Part shown: in pieces, positions 22,129 through 33,979 of the stretch
Layout: the number at the start of each line of letters is the position of its first letter
How positions within the stretch are numbered: the first letter of the stretch is position 1
Source: Nothopassalora personata
Taxonomy: Eukaryota > Ascomycota > Dothideomycetes > Mycosphaerellales > Mycosphaerellaceae
Reading direction: 5' to 3'
DNA: 64,000 nucleotides
Assembly: GCA_033816765.1 (NCBI GenBank)
Contig: CM066291.1
Location: 5,890,001 to 5,954,000, forward strand
The notes under the pieces: generated by a model
The model's input: the letters and a program-made list of their open reading frames with translations, nothing else
What the model was told of the DNA's origin: nothing
Databases searched by the model: none
Program-made: the position numbers and the translations under genes

Positions 22129-22520
22129 TGTCTACTAACTACCCTATATAGGCCTATCCGAGTTATGGTGGTGTAGAGCGGCGCTTATGTAAGTAGAGGT
22201 ATTTACCGGTCCCGGGACCGTGAAATAAGGTCACGTAACGAGCAGCGTAGTAGCTAGATAAAACAAGAGGATTAGCGGACCCTAAACCTCTATGCCCTCT
22301 ACTCGAGAGGTATAAATTGAATTGTTGCCTTAATACTACGCTTACAATGCTTAACTACGTAGTATATATCTTAACAGCTATACTAGGTCCCGCTAGCTTA
22401 CCTAAATGTCTAATTAAACCTAAATGAAATTAGGGTAAGTTAGACCTAAGGGACCCCCCCTCTAAACCTAAGGTCGACATAACTAAACCTAAGGTTAACA
22501 TAACCAATTAGTCGTTAATA
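22129..22520 (-). repeat. 3' LTR of the large gypsy element
   Basis: 392 bp from TGTCTACTAAC to AGTCGTTAATA, nearly identical to 33558-33950. The differences I saw are transitions (for example CA/TA and TG/TA). The last bases were probably ...AACA before RIP. It contains the palindrome at 22201-22226. Confidence 0.85.
22201..22226. repeat. 26-nt palindrome, copy in 3' LTR
   Basis: ATTTACCGGTCCCGGGACCG followed by TGAAAT: self-complementary except near the right end. Same site as 33630-33655. Confidence 0.85.
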
Positions 22521-22529
22521 TATCCTCCC

Positions 22530-25500
22530 CCATTACGAACCTGTCCTTAGGTTCTAGAGTAGTAAGCCCGGGCATTATAGGTAGCTTAGTTAGTCGCTAT
22601 AAGCTAAGATAGTCTAGTAGCAGTACAGTAGCTCACCCTACTATTTAGTTTAATATATAAGATGTTAGGTAACCTAGGGCCTCCTAGTAACAGTTTATGA
22701 AGGTCGAAAGGATATCTTTAATAGAGACCGTAATAGTAACGTTAATAATCCGCGACTCGCGCCCGTCGCACTACGTTAACGTATGCTACGAAACTAGCGA
22801 GGGATTAGGTAGCTATGTTAGCATTAATCAAACGGGGTAGATAGTCGAATAATATAAACGCCATTTATAAGACAAGTAAGTATTAGTACTAGTAACCTAA
22901 TAAATCTAAAGACGAGTCTATCGCGTAGCTAGAAAGTGAGTTAAGGGAAGATAAGTAACTATAAGAAATAAGTAAGATCTAAGGACTAGAAGCACCCGTA
23001 CCCGAAGTATTAACTAGAACTAGAACTAGAACTAGAACTAGAAATCTATAGGCTATAGCTGTAGCCGGAAATTAACTAGAAACTAGGAGCCTATAAATCC
23101 GTACTAACTACTTAGTTCCACTCATTCTTACATAACTCCTTTATCTAGACCTACTCGTTGTCGTAGCTAACACTAGTCTTACTAGACGCGTCCCTAAGTG
23201 GCTAGCTAGTAAAGTTCCTATAGTAGTTGCGGAAGAAGCTCTTATTACGCCCTTCGCTTATAAAGCACATCTACTCGAGAGTAGTAACTAAGCTAAGCTA
23301 CTTATCTATTAATTTCATAGCTCGGACGCGCTAATTATACATCTTCTTATAGAAGAGCTCCGAGTCTAGGCGGACCGTAGCATTAAGCTACCTTCTAGCA
23401 TTAAGGATAACTTCGTTGTCGTTCTAAGACTTTAAACCCGCTAGGGCATCGGATAGAGGGCTAATGCTACTAAGGTGTACGGCCGTAGGGAAAGGATAGC
23501 TAGGTACTAGGCGTCGATACTTAAACCCTACAGCGCTCTCACTTAGCGTCTTAAAGTCACGATAGAGGTCTATCACCTAGTGCATGCTCTAGCTTCTCTA
23601 GAGTTTAAGATAGTTATCGTCGCGGATCTCGATAAAGTAAGGGTTAATCTAACGTAGCGTCTTCTTATGTACGGCCTACCTTATTAGAACGCCTACAGTA
23701 GTTACCCGCATTTGTCTAGCGCTTAGGTCCTCTCTAAACTAGCTAATACTGTTCTTACTTAGGTAATTCTAAACCCTAACCGAGAAGAAACGCTTAAATC
23801 GGCCGTCTTCTATATAGTCGTTAGTCCGGTACTACTAGATAAACTCTCTAGCATTCTCTTACTTATAAAAACCGTGTAAAAACTCCGGCCCACTAGTGCC
23901 CTCTAAGTTAAGAGAGTATAGCATATTAAGCCGGTTACTAGTCTAGTAGTTTTCAATTTCGAGGTTTAAGTCGACCCTAGCATACTACACTATAGTGTTC
24001 GCGTCACCCCCCTAATAAGCCCTATTAAAGCTAAAAATCGTAGGCCTAGGGAAGGAGATGAACCGAGTGCAGTGTTAAGGGTATAGCGCTACTTATAAGA
24101 GCTATAGCCCGGGGTCTTGTCGCATAATCTATTAGCTTAGAGAATACTACATGTTCTAGTAGACGCCGCCGTTACTAACCTTATTTAATTCTCGTAGGTA
24201 CTATCGGTACACGTCGAATTCTCGACTTATCATTTCTCTAACTGTTTTAACCCGCGGCGCTAGTTTAGCGTTATTGTACTAGTATAGCATGTTGCTATTA
24301 ATGTAGGTACCGGTGCTATTAAGATCGGCTTAGTTAGCTTTATTAATGGCGAATTTGTCGAGGATCTAGTTATAGTTAGCATAGGTAACGATACTACTCG
24401 TAGTACCGACTTTGCCTCGAACACGGAGGCAGCTAAGCGGGTTAATAGTCTTCTAACTACGCTTATTAGGGCGAAACTACGACCTATTCTTTACCTTAAT
24501 AGCTAAAAAACTCTTACCTTTAAAGAGCTAGTCTTAGACCTTAAGCGTACGCTTATATAGGGTATTAGCGGTAATACCGACATTCGTAACAAAGTAGAGG
24601 GCCTTATAGTAGAAATCTCGAATATACTAATCGCACATTATAGCGCTAACCTTAGTATCCCTCTTAAGAACCTACGAGATAGTATATTCGAGCATCTTAA
24701 GGCCCGCTATCCGGTAGTTAGGTAGCTAGTTAATGCTATCTACATTAATCGAGTTTCTAAACTTAATAATACTACAGTACCGCTTATTATAGATACAGTT
24801 AGCGCGCTTAATCCGGAGGGCCTCGTCTTCTTATAGGATCTAATCCTTAAAGACTAATACATCCCTAATCATAGCCGAAGGTAACATAGTAAGTATCGGA
24901 TTACTATTCTTAGTTAGGGCCGGAGTGGATCGTAGGGTACTAACCGGTGTACCTAGCGGACTGCCTTCGCGTATAGGTGCGCCGTCTAGCGTTCGGTTAG
25001 GCGAGGATTAAGTAGGCGTAGTTATGCCCTTACCTATGCTCTCGCCTATACGGAGCTACTTAAGTCGACTCGACTTACGACCGCCTCTCGATAGGACTAT
25101 AGGCTAGGTAGAGGCTAGTAGTAGAGTTAGCGTAGTACTCTTTATACGTCCTTTACCTTTACCACCCGGTAGTAGCTAATGTAGCTAAGGCTATTGCTAG
25201 CTAGATGGTCTAGGTTAATCTATGCTATCCTCTAGGGACGCGGACTTCTTAGTAATAGTACCCTCTATAAAGTATAGAAGGCTATCCTTATAGACGGCTA
25301 GGCGGTGTCTTCTAATAATCTCCCTACTCTTAGCCGACCACGGATCAATGCTACGTGCTTTAGCCTCCCTATCGCACCGGGTAAGATTACTAGGCTCTAG
25401 AGTTCGCTTACGATCTATACCCTTACGGCCGATCCTTATACGCTAGATTAGTACCCTCTAAATTCTACTAATAGCCCTGCTATAATCTAGGTACTTATTA

Positions 25501-26040
25501 ATAAAGGCCGTGAACTAGCGGCGCCCGCTATTAGTACTATAAAGCTCGGAGATAACGCGTCGATTAAGAATCTTATTATCTATCTACTATAGCTAGTAGC
25601 GGGTAAGCGTAGCTCGAAGAGTCTTCTCTCGGTTACGAATCTCTAAACCGGTCTTACGAATCTTACTGACGATAGGAAACAAGACATCGAGCTTCTTATT
25701 ACTAAGGAATTCATCCTAGTAGCTCTTACCTATGCCGCTCTTAACTTCCTCGAAAAATAGGTTAACCTAGACGGAGTAATCTTCGAACACCTTCTCGAAG
25801 CCCTTATAGAAGTCCTTTAACACCTTAACCCGCTTCTAAGGATTAAGCTCTCGGAACATAACATTAGCGGCGGACTTCGGTATATTCGTGTTAGTAAGGA
25901 CATGCTTAACGTTGTCCGGTAGGCGAAGGGACTCGAACAAGGTCTAAGGTAGGCGGGTAAGCCTAGTAATAGTACTAGTGAGGGCTATACTCGAGCTAGC
26001 CGGGCGTAACGAAGGACTAGCTAAAGCCATAATAACTAGG
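22530..26040 (-). pseudogene. ORF3 of the large gypsy element: unidentified ~1,000-codon protein
   Basis: Begins at about 26035 with MALASPSLRPASSSIAL and stays coherent in one minus frame to about 25300 (LRLPDNVKHVLTNTNIPKS, KDFYKGFEKVFEDYSV, KSGIGKSY). It then continues through 24900-22960 (for example TIREMI-like KTVREMISREFDVY, NLEIENY, LEGTSGPEFLHGFYK, EDGRFKRFFSVRV, QFREDLSAR, INPYFIEIRDDNYLKL, ISPLSDALAGLKS), and in another frame to the LTR. Stops are almost all TAG at likely Gln positions, so Gln was abundant. A Ser run from a TTCTAG repeat lies at 23012-23045. No clear signal peptide or transmembrane pair, so an envelope role is not supported by what I see. I recognise no domain. It occupies the place where some retroelements carry a third gene. 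Confidence 0.55.
23012..23045. repeat. AACTAG hexanucleotide microsatellite
   Basis: Five to six perfect tandem AACTAG/AGAACT units inside ORF3; on the coding strand they read as a Ser run. Confidence 0.85.
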
Positions 26041-26441
26041 ATTCGCTAGTAGTAAGATCGTAAGAGCTAGCTATCTCGTAGTACTACTCTAGAGTTTTAG
26101 TAAGCTTTAAAAGCTTAGTGTCGGGGTAGCGCCTTTAAAGGTTAAGGTCGTAAAGAGAGAGGCTAGAGAACCGTCTAATGTATAGTAGTAGATAGATGTG
26201 TTAGTATTTAAAGAAAAAGAGAGGAAGTAGTAGGTAGAGAGCTGCGCTTAAGTATGCCTCTTAGCGTATGTCCCTATAACCGTTATAAGGTAGTAGCGTC
26301 GAGACCGGTCTTATAAGTAGTAAGAGTAGTGCTATTAAGGTTACACTAAAGGTCCGATAACCCTATATGTAACCGAAGACCAGTGCTAGTAACCACCTAG
26401 GTAAGCATTTAGTAGGGCATGCTACGCTATTACGTAATCCG

Positions 26442-26467
26442 ATTTACCGGTCCTGGGACCGGTAAAT
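26442..26467. repeat. 26-nt palindrome, copy between ORF2 and ORF3
   Basis: Left half ATTTACCGGTCCT, right half GGGACCGGTAAAT. Perfect inverted halves apart from one central T in place of C. It lies in the spacer after integrase and about 400 bases before the ORF3 start. Confidence 0.9.
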
Positions 26468-26589
26468 GTAACTCTACTAACTAAGGTCTAACTAAGGTAA
26501 GAACACCCTATAAAGTGAAGTCTAGATAACCGAATCGGCTTAATAAACTAAAGGGTATGCGCAACATATACCTAAGGGAAGTGAACTCC

Positions 26590-29500
26590 GTACGCTATTA
26601 CTAACTAATTAGTTCTTAGCCTCGATCCTACTAAACTGTAAAATTTCGGCTATAGAAAGGTTATAAGGCCTAACCTATAGCTTCTTAGATTCCGGTTTAG
26701 GATACGATCCCCTTTTGTTAACTCCTACAGGTAGCACGTCTTTGTCGGCGATGCGCTCGATCTCGTTCGAATTACTACTGTCTTCGCTATTAGCGACTTC
26801 TCCCTCCCCTATTACGAGATCGATCCCATTATCTAGGCCTAGTACTCCTATGTTATCCGGGCGAAGCTCTAGAACTAGCTTAAGGTTTTCCCGTGCCTAA
26901 ACACCCTTCATTAGCGTACTATTAAGTTCCTTAAGAATATAGGTACTAAATTCCCTAGAGACAATAGACACCCGATATAGACCTTACTATCGGTAACCGA
27001 TCTTACGTAAGAAGTCATCCTTATATAGCTTATCGAATGTTATAATAAGGTCGCCTTTCTAGAAACTAATAAAGTTAACATTCCGGCGAGAATTAAAGTA
27101 GTCCTTACTAAGTTCTCTTAGTCGCTTCCTTCGAGCATATAGCTCTTCTAAACTGAGGTCTCGAGCCTAGAGTTAACGCGCACGTATAGCAAGTAGGTCC
27201 TTAGTCGTTCTTACTAATCCCTATTAATAATTCGCCTACGTCGGGTACTTAACCTCAATTGGTAGAATCGTGCGATAGCTATATAGGACCTAAGCTAGCG
27301 TTATTCTAGTAGTACGATAGGTCGTAGTCCTATTAGCCTATAACACAGCGGGTACCTATTGCTCCTATCCGCGGTATATGTTCTTTATAAGCTTTACTAA
27401 CGCTATAAGAATCGGACGGTGCCTAACCTCGACCGGAGTATTAGACTACGGATAGTACGGTAATATTCGGATCCTTCGAATACTAAGTCCTACGAGTAAC
27501 TGCTTAACCTTAGCCGTATAAACCGTAGCGTTATTAAGCACAATTTTAGTATAGTAGCCGTGCCTATAGAAGACATCTTCGTATAGAAACTTAGTAACCG
27601 TCTTAGAGCTAGGAGGTGCCCTTATTACTCTAGCCTCGATCCAGTTACTAAGTACTTCGCGCGTAACTAGGAGGTATCTATTTTTATGCACCTAGATAGG
27701 GTCCGAGTACTACTTCTTACTAATAACCTAAGGGCTCGATAAGTGAAGCTTACTAGCGCGCTAGTTACCTTCGCAAAACCTATAAGGAGCATAACTTCGA
27801 ACCTACGTAGAGACATCGGCGAAGTACCTATCCTAGTAATACCGATCGGAAATAAGGTTATACACAACCTTAGCGCTACGGTGACCGTGTCTCTTATAGT
27901 ACTCTATAACGATTTCCTTCTAAGCCTTATTATCGTTAATTACAAGTTGTAACGGTGCTCCTCGGCGCTTCTAGAAGAATAGCAATTAGTCTCGGATAAA
28001 GAAGTTAACGCTCTTCTTTACTAGCCGCCGGTACTTAGTACGGGTAATACTATCGGGTCGGGTCCTAGTTTCTATAACCTAAGTAAGCTGTTAAGAGCCC
28101 TTAGAATATTAGTCCCCGAGATGTCGTGTTTTCTAGATTTTAACTAGATATGTATCGACCGGCTCCGGGTACCCGAATAGCTTATTATTAATTATCTAGT
28201 CGACTTCGTCTTCGTTAGCTTCCCTAGGTTCCTAAGGTATAGAGGGCCTACGGGATAGGGCATCTAGGCTAGTATGCCTAGCTCCCGTAACGTGCTTTAC
28301 TTCGAATGTAAATAGCCTAATCTATACAACCTACCGGGCTATTACCGAGTTCGGCAGGTCCGAAGCCGGCCGGTTAAGCTACTATATAAGTGTCTTAGTA
28401 TTAACCTTAAGGATAAAATCAACGCTAGTAATATATCTCTAGATCTTCTTAAGCCCCTTAAAGACCCTAAGGCATTCCCGCTTACTAGTATTATATCTAG
28501 ATTCTAACGCGTTCTAGATTCCACTCTTATACCGCACCCGGTGACGCCGTCGAGTGCTGTCTATTAATTCTTAAGAAACGATACATCCCCATCTAGTACC
28601 GCTAGCATCGACTAAGATAAAGATAGACCTAGTACTAGGTAAGTAGTAGAGGGTAACTAAGGCTAGAGCCTACATAAGATATCTAGTAATCTCTTCTTTC
28701 GAGAACTGCTCATTTTCTATCTAGGTGAACTCGGCGCCCTTCTTTAGTAGCTTATACATTAGTCGAGCGATAATAACGAACTAGGGGATCTATATCCGGA
28801 AGTACACATATAGCCCTATATAGGTACGGACCTCCTTAATATAGGTAGGCGTAGGCTAATCTAGGATCTTAGCTATAACCTTTAGGTTAGGATAGCGACC
28901 ATCCGGGCTAGTAACGTACCTAATAATCTTAAGTTTTTCGTATAACTATTAGGATTTGCCTCTAGTAACTACCGTACTAGCTCTTTCTAGGTTAGTAAGA
29001 ACTAGATCTAGGGAAACGATGTGCTTAACGACCTATTTTCTTAACCTAGGCTCTACTTCGGCATTCCTATAGTCCTTAGTTAGTCCCTTAATACCGATGT
29101 TATCGAGAAACGGCTTCGCTCGATGCGAGATATAATTAAGTAGAATCTTTGTTACCGCACGCACGAACTAGGTAACTAAATTAGTAGCTCCTTAAGGTAG
29201 AGTCGTGTTGCGTACTAGGCTAAGAGGGGTTATGAAGGCTATTAAGTCCCGGTAGGACTTATCTAAAGTAATCTAATTGTAACCTAAAAACAGGTCTATA
29301 AGTGAAGCGACTCGGCACCCGGCAAAATCCTCTAAGAAGCTATCCGTGTCCGGCGGAATGTTAGCATCGCGTATAGTAACCTTATTTAGGAGTATAGCTA
29401 AGTTAATTAACCGATATAGCACATCGCTTCTAGAGGCATTAACCTTCTTTACGACTAGGAACCAGCTATTAGAATATGCCCCTTATAAGTATTCTAGGAT

Positions 29501-30240
29501 GTTATTCTTAATCCGGGCTCTAATTATGCGCTTAACAATCGCCCTAAGACTTAGGTGCAACTAGATAGGGCGTACCTACTATTACCTATAAGGGACCGTG
29601 TTAATCTTCTAAGGTAGCATAACGTCGTGCCTAATTTACCTTATATAACTAAAATCCTAAGTAAGGACTGCCTCCCGGTTATAGAGCATCTTATCGAATA
29701 AGGCCCTTTCTATTAGTAATAGCTTAATACTAACCTTAATTAAGGTAAGTCGTTCTAGCGTAATCCGGCTACCTCGCTTAATACTTAAGAATTTCTTAGT
29801 TAAGTACTTCCTATCGAACGGACCTTATCCTTTAGGCATCTTAGATTCTAGGTATAGCGCCCTACGCTTCTATTCTATATCTCCCTTAACTCGTAATTCT
29901 AGGCGTTCGTAAACGCTCGCGTCTACTAGCCTTTTTTTGTCCGCCTTACGCTTATACATCGTAAAGACCTACGGCATCCTAATGTTAGCTATATGTTAGC
30001 CTACCTATTGCTTCCGTACCTAAGTATTTAATGTAGATTGCCTTAGGATCTCGGAGGGCTAATCCCCTTAAACTAAATAAACATTAGTAATAGAATCTCC
30101 CTTAAATGCGCCTATTCTAATTTCTATAACTCGTTCCTTTGCTCTAGTAGTCCTAAGCAATCCTAATAAGTAAGCTAAATGGTTGCTAGGCGTTAGAGCC
30201 TTACCGGGTTCCTATAGATGCGTCGTGTCGTAGTCGTACC
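26590..30240 (-). pseudogene. ORF2 of the large gypsy element: RT, RNase H and integrase
   Basis: Domains in minus order: a pre-RT linker; RT at about 29480-28900 with NKVTIRDANIPP, LIDLFLGYN, TTLPxGATNLV and FLDNIGIKG (the Y/F-x-D-D box decayed to DN); RNase H at about 28640-28300 with ILVDASGTRWGCI; integrase with the catalytic core in the open piece 27446-27691 (NRYLLVTREVLSNWIEAR, TKFLYEDVFYRHGY, and IVLNNATVY at the second Asp); and a C-terminal GPY/F module at about 27000-26900 (GLYRVSIVSREF, YILKELNSTLMKG). This layout (integrase after RNase H) is Ty3/gypsy, not copia. No chromodomain was recognised; the tail at 26880-26600 is acidic and Ser-rich. Confidence 0.8.
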
Positions 30241-30259
30241 CGTTTTCCTTACTATAGCT

Positions 30260-30285
30260 ATTTACCGGTCCCGGGACCGGTAAAT
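30260..30285. repeat. 26-nt palindrome, copy between ORF1 and ORF2
   Basis: Left half ATTTACCGGTCCC, right half GGGACCGGTAAAT: a perfect 26-nt palindrome. It lies in the ~90-base gap between the end of the protease frame (about 30330) and the start of the RT ORF (about 30240). Confidence 0.9.
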
Positions 30286-30329
30286 TAAAGTCCGAGGTTC
30301 CTCCGAGATAGTGCGAGAACCTTACTAAT

Positions 30330-33204
30330 TTTATTAAATCCGGCTTTAGCAAGTCGGTGGGTTAAGCGCCGTAACTTAACCTACCCTTCCATTTCCCGAC
30401 GCTTTTAATAGTTCTTAAAGGGTCTTATACCTGTCCGAGCTAACTAGGGTAGTAAACATAACACTTTTACCTTTACGGCTAGTAATAGTCCCCTCCTATA
30501 AACTATTATCGTAGTTACGGGCAGTAAGCCGCACCTTACGGGCCTACGGGCGTCCTAGGATTGTTAGTAAGTTTAGATCCGAGGAGATAAACATGTCCAC
30601 TTAGTAGTAAACCCTAAATACCTAAACATCTAAATTACCTATAACACCTTTAAACTAGGCCCGCCCTCTAGCACCTCGAAAGGTAAGCTAAGCACTCGAC
30701 ATTACCGGTAACCTAAATCTATAAGCGTTCCTCTAGCCGATAATATTTACCTCGGAACCCTCGTTAATTAGGTACCTAATCTAGTTCTTATTTATCCCGA
30801 ACTCCGCTACTACCTAAGGACTAGGGACTATAGTAAAGTTGTTAAGGACACTAGAGAGCCCGATTTTCTTAACGTCCTTATAAAGCTTAGTAGTAGGGAC
30901 CGCACCTTTAGAGCAAAGTATAGTTAAATACGCTCCGATATACTAGGCCTAACTATCTTCGCGGAAGACCTCCTTATTATACCTAGGTTCATCTTTATAG
31001 GTAACTACTTATCTAGTGCGAACCTTAGGGTCCTTTCCTATAAGGTATCGTACTATAGCGAGCTTCTCCTAAAGAGCGGGGGTGTTAGTAACGCGACCGA
31101 AGAGGGCAGCCTCGAACTAGCGACTATATTAAAACTAGTCCTAGGCATTTACATTAGGAAAAGTCGTCTAGAGGATCTAATTAATCTAGTAGATAATACC
31201 TTCTTTCTTTATAACCGGGCTATTACTAGCTAAACTATATTGTCGGACGTAGTTATTAATCCTTATAGTCTTAGCATTCTATATACGCTTCCTTTATGCG
31301 AAGGGGGCGTTCACGGGACTAATAGGCATATCCTTAGGCAGTCCTTTATTAGCATCGTTCCCTAGTCTATTTACTTAGGCATTATTTCCCCTTCCTAGGG
31401 TTACCCCGGATTTAGCTAATAATTGAGTTTCGCTCATTTAAGCACTAACTTCGTTAATTATTTTAACCTCCTACTAGTTAATCTTAGCTTACCGGATCTC
31501 CTATTCCAATTGTAGGCGAACTTTCTTAGTAGCCTTAGCTCGGGCTCGTAGATCCTAGGCTAAGGACCGGGTCCTCGGGTACGGATTCTTTAGAATGCCT
31601 ACGGGTGCCTTCCCTTTTACTTTATTAGACTGTATAGGATAGGTAGATACCTCGTTAAGCTCGCCTAAGTCGATTGCCTACTCCGCTTCACTTTCTCCGT
31701 ATAAGACCTAATATGTCCTAGTAGCCTTCTCTATCTAGCTAGACCGTGCGTCCTAAGGGCTATACTCTATTAAATGCCTAAAGTTAGGAGGGGGCTTAGA
31801 ATGATTAGGAGGCGTAACCTTTATTACCCTAGTGTAGTCCCTACCTATCTATTACTTACGTAGTGTAGAAATCTTATACTAGTTATTAAACTCGATCGGC
31901 CTATAATGTTCTTTGAGTAGAGGGAGTATATAGAGCAGTTTCGGTTTACTATAGTTCCTCCGAAAGTTGAACTTAGTAGGACGCGGATCGCCTTCTTTCC
32001 CTAGATACTACTAGTTATTCGGGGCGAGGTATACGTAGCCCCGGGATATCAAGGACCTTATTGCCCTATAGTTACTAGCCTAGTACTTCGAACTACTACA
32101 GTTATAGTAACAACTATCTATCGCTTTAGACTGTTCGCGATTCTACGATAGGGGACGCTACATTACGTAAACCTACAGTTTAGTATCTAGGTTATGCCTC
32201 TCCGGTTATATAGAGCGTTAATTCTCGCTCGGGTAGAAGGCACCCGCGTCCGCGACGCGACCGCGCTAGTATGCACGTATGCTCATTTCAGCTACCTTCT
32301 AGATTAGGTTATTATTAATAATAGTCCTAGAGGTAGCCTTCTTAAGCGTGTTAATCTTAGGCTTAAGGCGCGGCATTTACTTTACGACTAAGCGGTGTAG
32401 CTAAGGTAAAGTAAGGGGGAAATCTATATATATAGCTTTCTATCCCTCCTTACTATCTACGATGCTAGTAGCTTTATCGAGGATCCTCTAAAAGTCCCTA
32501 AACTTCTTAGGTTGCTTTAGGTAAAGCCCGTAAGCCTTATAGACCGCTTTCGCGACTACCTCTAGTAATCCCTAAAGGAGGAGGCGACTCCGGGAGCTGT
32601 TATCTAAATCCTTAGGTTTAATTAGGTTACTTAAGGATATAAATAGGCGGATGAAGTCCTTTACATCTTATTCTTTAGGCCTCTTGCCTTACTACGCTCT
32701 AACAATCTCCTTAAGATATTCCCGACTCCCTAATATTGAGTAGGCGTCAAACCTTAAGAACTCTAATAAGAACGCCCTCCTAAAACGTGCCTTATTAGTA
32801 AGCTACCTAGGCAGCCTTATAACTACGCGCCGGATAGTAGTTTCGCAATTGCGCTTAAACCTACCCTAGAAATTATCCTTCTTAATAGATGCCCGAGGCG
32901 GATACTAGTCTATTAGGTCGCTAAACCGCTCCTAGAACTTAGTAGCATTAGTGCTATTAAAGAACGGATTCTTAGCACCTCCTAGAGGTAGAAAGCGAGG
33001 GCTAGCGTTTTCTATTACTACTGCTAATCGTCTAAAGAGGGCAGTTATAGTATCTATTCTAATTGTACTATTCGTTCCTACACCTATATCTAATTTAGCG
33101 GCGCTAGTTCCGCTTCTCCCTTCTTTACCGGATTTAGGTGTTTCCCCTTCCTCCGATTCCTCTATCCCCTTATAAGGGATAGAATCCCTATAGACCCCTT
33201 CCAT
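30330..33204 (-). pseudogene. ORF1 of the large gypsy element: gag plus protease
   Basis: Starts with the open piece 32932-33204 (MEGVYRDSIPYKGIEESEEG, acidic and Ser/Gly-rich). The gag body is read through 32900-32250 (for example FRRAFLLEFLRFDAYSILGS, KDFIRLFISLSNLIK). A knuckle relic lies at about 32030-32110 (C-x2-C then KYWASNYRA). The protease lies at 30660-30830, where YLINEGSEVNIIG stands for the retropepsin motif (D-x-G-S-E-x-N), followed by ISSDLNLLTILGRPQ, the usual 'L-L-G-x-P-W' region. The frame ends about 45 bases before the palindrome at 30260. Stops are mostly TAG. Confidence 0.7.
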
Positions 33205-33367
33205 TTTCGTAGGGTTTATAGGCTGTTCGTAGCCTCTACCTATGTCGGCAAAGGTGCTAAGTTTTTCTAGTAATGTAGCCGTATCTATTGTTACGTAGTG
33301 CTTACTTTAGAATGTGCTAATACTAGTTATTACTTAATAGGACCTTATAACCGTTATTGTTACTAAA

Positions 33368-33495
33368 TACTTTAGACCTTAAGTGTTTTCGACCTTAGTT
33401 GACCTTAACCGTGAACCTTAACCTTAAACCTTAACCTTAAGTAATAACCTTAACCGTGAACCTTAGACCTTGAACCGTGATTTTAACCTTATAAA
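33368..33495. repeat. Degenerate tandem repeat of ACCTTAA/ACCGTGA units
   Basis: About 14 imperfect units of the type (A)ACCTTAACCGTGA between ORF1 and the 5' LTR. CpA/TpG is retained in part. It is not the fungal telomere repeat TTAGGG. Probably a leader minisatellite. Confidence 0.7.
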
Positions 33496-33557
33496 CAAGA
33501 TACTAATACGCTACCGGGTGTACACTTAATACCCCCCCTTATTAACTACTAAAATAA

Positions 33558-33950
33558 TGTCTACTAACTACCCTATATAGGCCTGTCCGAGTTATAGTAG
33601 TGTAGAGCGGCGCTTATGTAAGTAGAGGTATTTGCCGGTCCCGGGACCGTGAAATAAGGTTACGTAACGAGTAGCGTAGTAGCTAGATAAAATAAGAGGA
33701 TTAGCGGACCCTAAACCCCTATACCCTCTACTCGAGAGGTATGAATTGAATTATTACCTTAATGCTACGCTTATAATGCTTAACTACGTAGTATATATCT
33801 TAATAGCTATACTAGGTCCCGCTAGCTTACCTAAATGTCTAATTAAACCTAAATGAAATTAGGGTAAGTTAGACCTAAGGGACTCCCCCCTCCAAACCTA
33901 AGGTCGACACAACTAAACCTAAGGTTAACACAACTAATTAGTCGTTAATA
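33558..33950 (-). repeat. 5' LTR of the large gypsy element
   Basis: 393 bp, pair of 22129-22520. It contains the palindrome at 33630-33655. The first ~350 bases inside it (33204-33557) hold the CCTTAA-rich repeat and no gene; I did not identify a tRNA primer site. Confidence 0.85.
33630..33655. repeat. 26-nt palindrome, copy in 5' LTR
   Basis: ATTTGCCGGTCCCGGGACCG followed by TGAAAT. It lies about 300 bases into the 5' LTR in the element's own orientation and about 430 bases before ORF1. Confidence 0.85.
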
Positions 33951-33979
33951 ATATTCTCTAGCTCGATATAACCTACTTA

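Larger units (their letters stand above)
22127..33950 (-). mobile_element. Large three-ORF gypsy-type LTR retrotransposon, RIPped
   Basis: Direct ~393-bp LTRs (22129-22520 and 33558-33950) flank 11 kb of minus-strand coding relics: gag-protease, RT-RNase H-integrase, and an extra ORF after integrase. A G-rich polypurine-type tract (GGGGGAGG on the minus strand, about 22522-22530) abuts the left LTR, confirming minus orientation. ATATT occurs on both outer flanks (22122-22126 and 33951-33955) and may be the target duplication if the element starts AATGTC. At 11.8 kb it is about twice a typical fungal gypsy element. A 26-nt palindrome occurs in both LTRs and in both inter-ORF spacers. Confidence 0.85.

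Noticed and set aside
22530..26040. ORF3 as an envelope gene
   Set aside because: The position would fit, but no signal peptide, fusion-peptide-like segment or C-terminal membrane anchor is visible.
26715..26900. 61-codon plus frame
   Set aside because: Antisense to the tail of the gypsy integrase ORF.
22201..30285. The 26-nt palindromes as terminal inverted repeats of DNA transposons nested in the gypsy element
   Set aside because: The intervals between copies are filled with collinear gypsy ORFs and there is no transposase; each site is itself a complete palindrome. Kept only as an alternative.
33368..33495. Telomere-like repeat
   Set aside because: Units are ACCTTAA/ACCGTGA, not TTAGGG/CCCTAA, and lie inside an LTR element.
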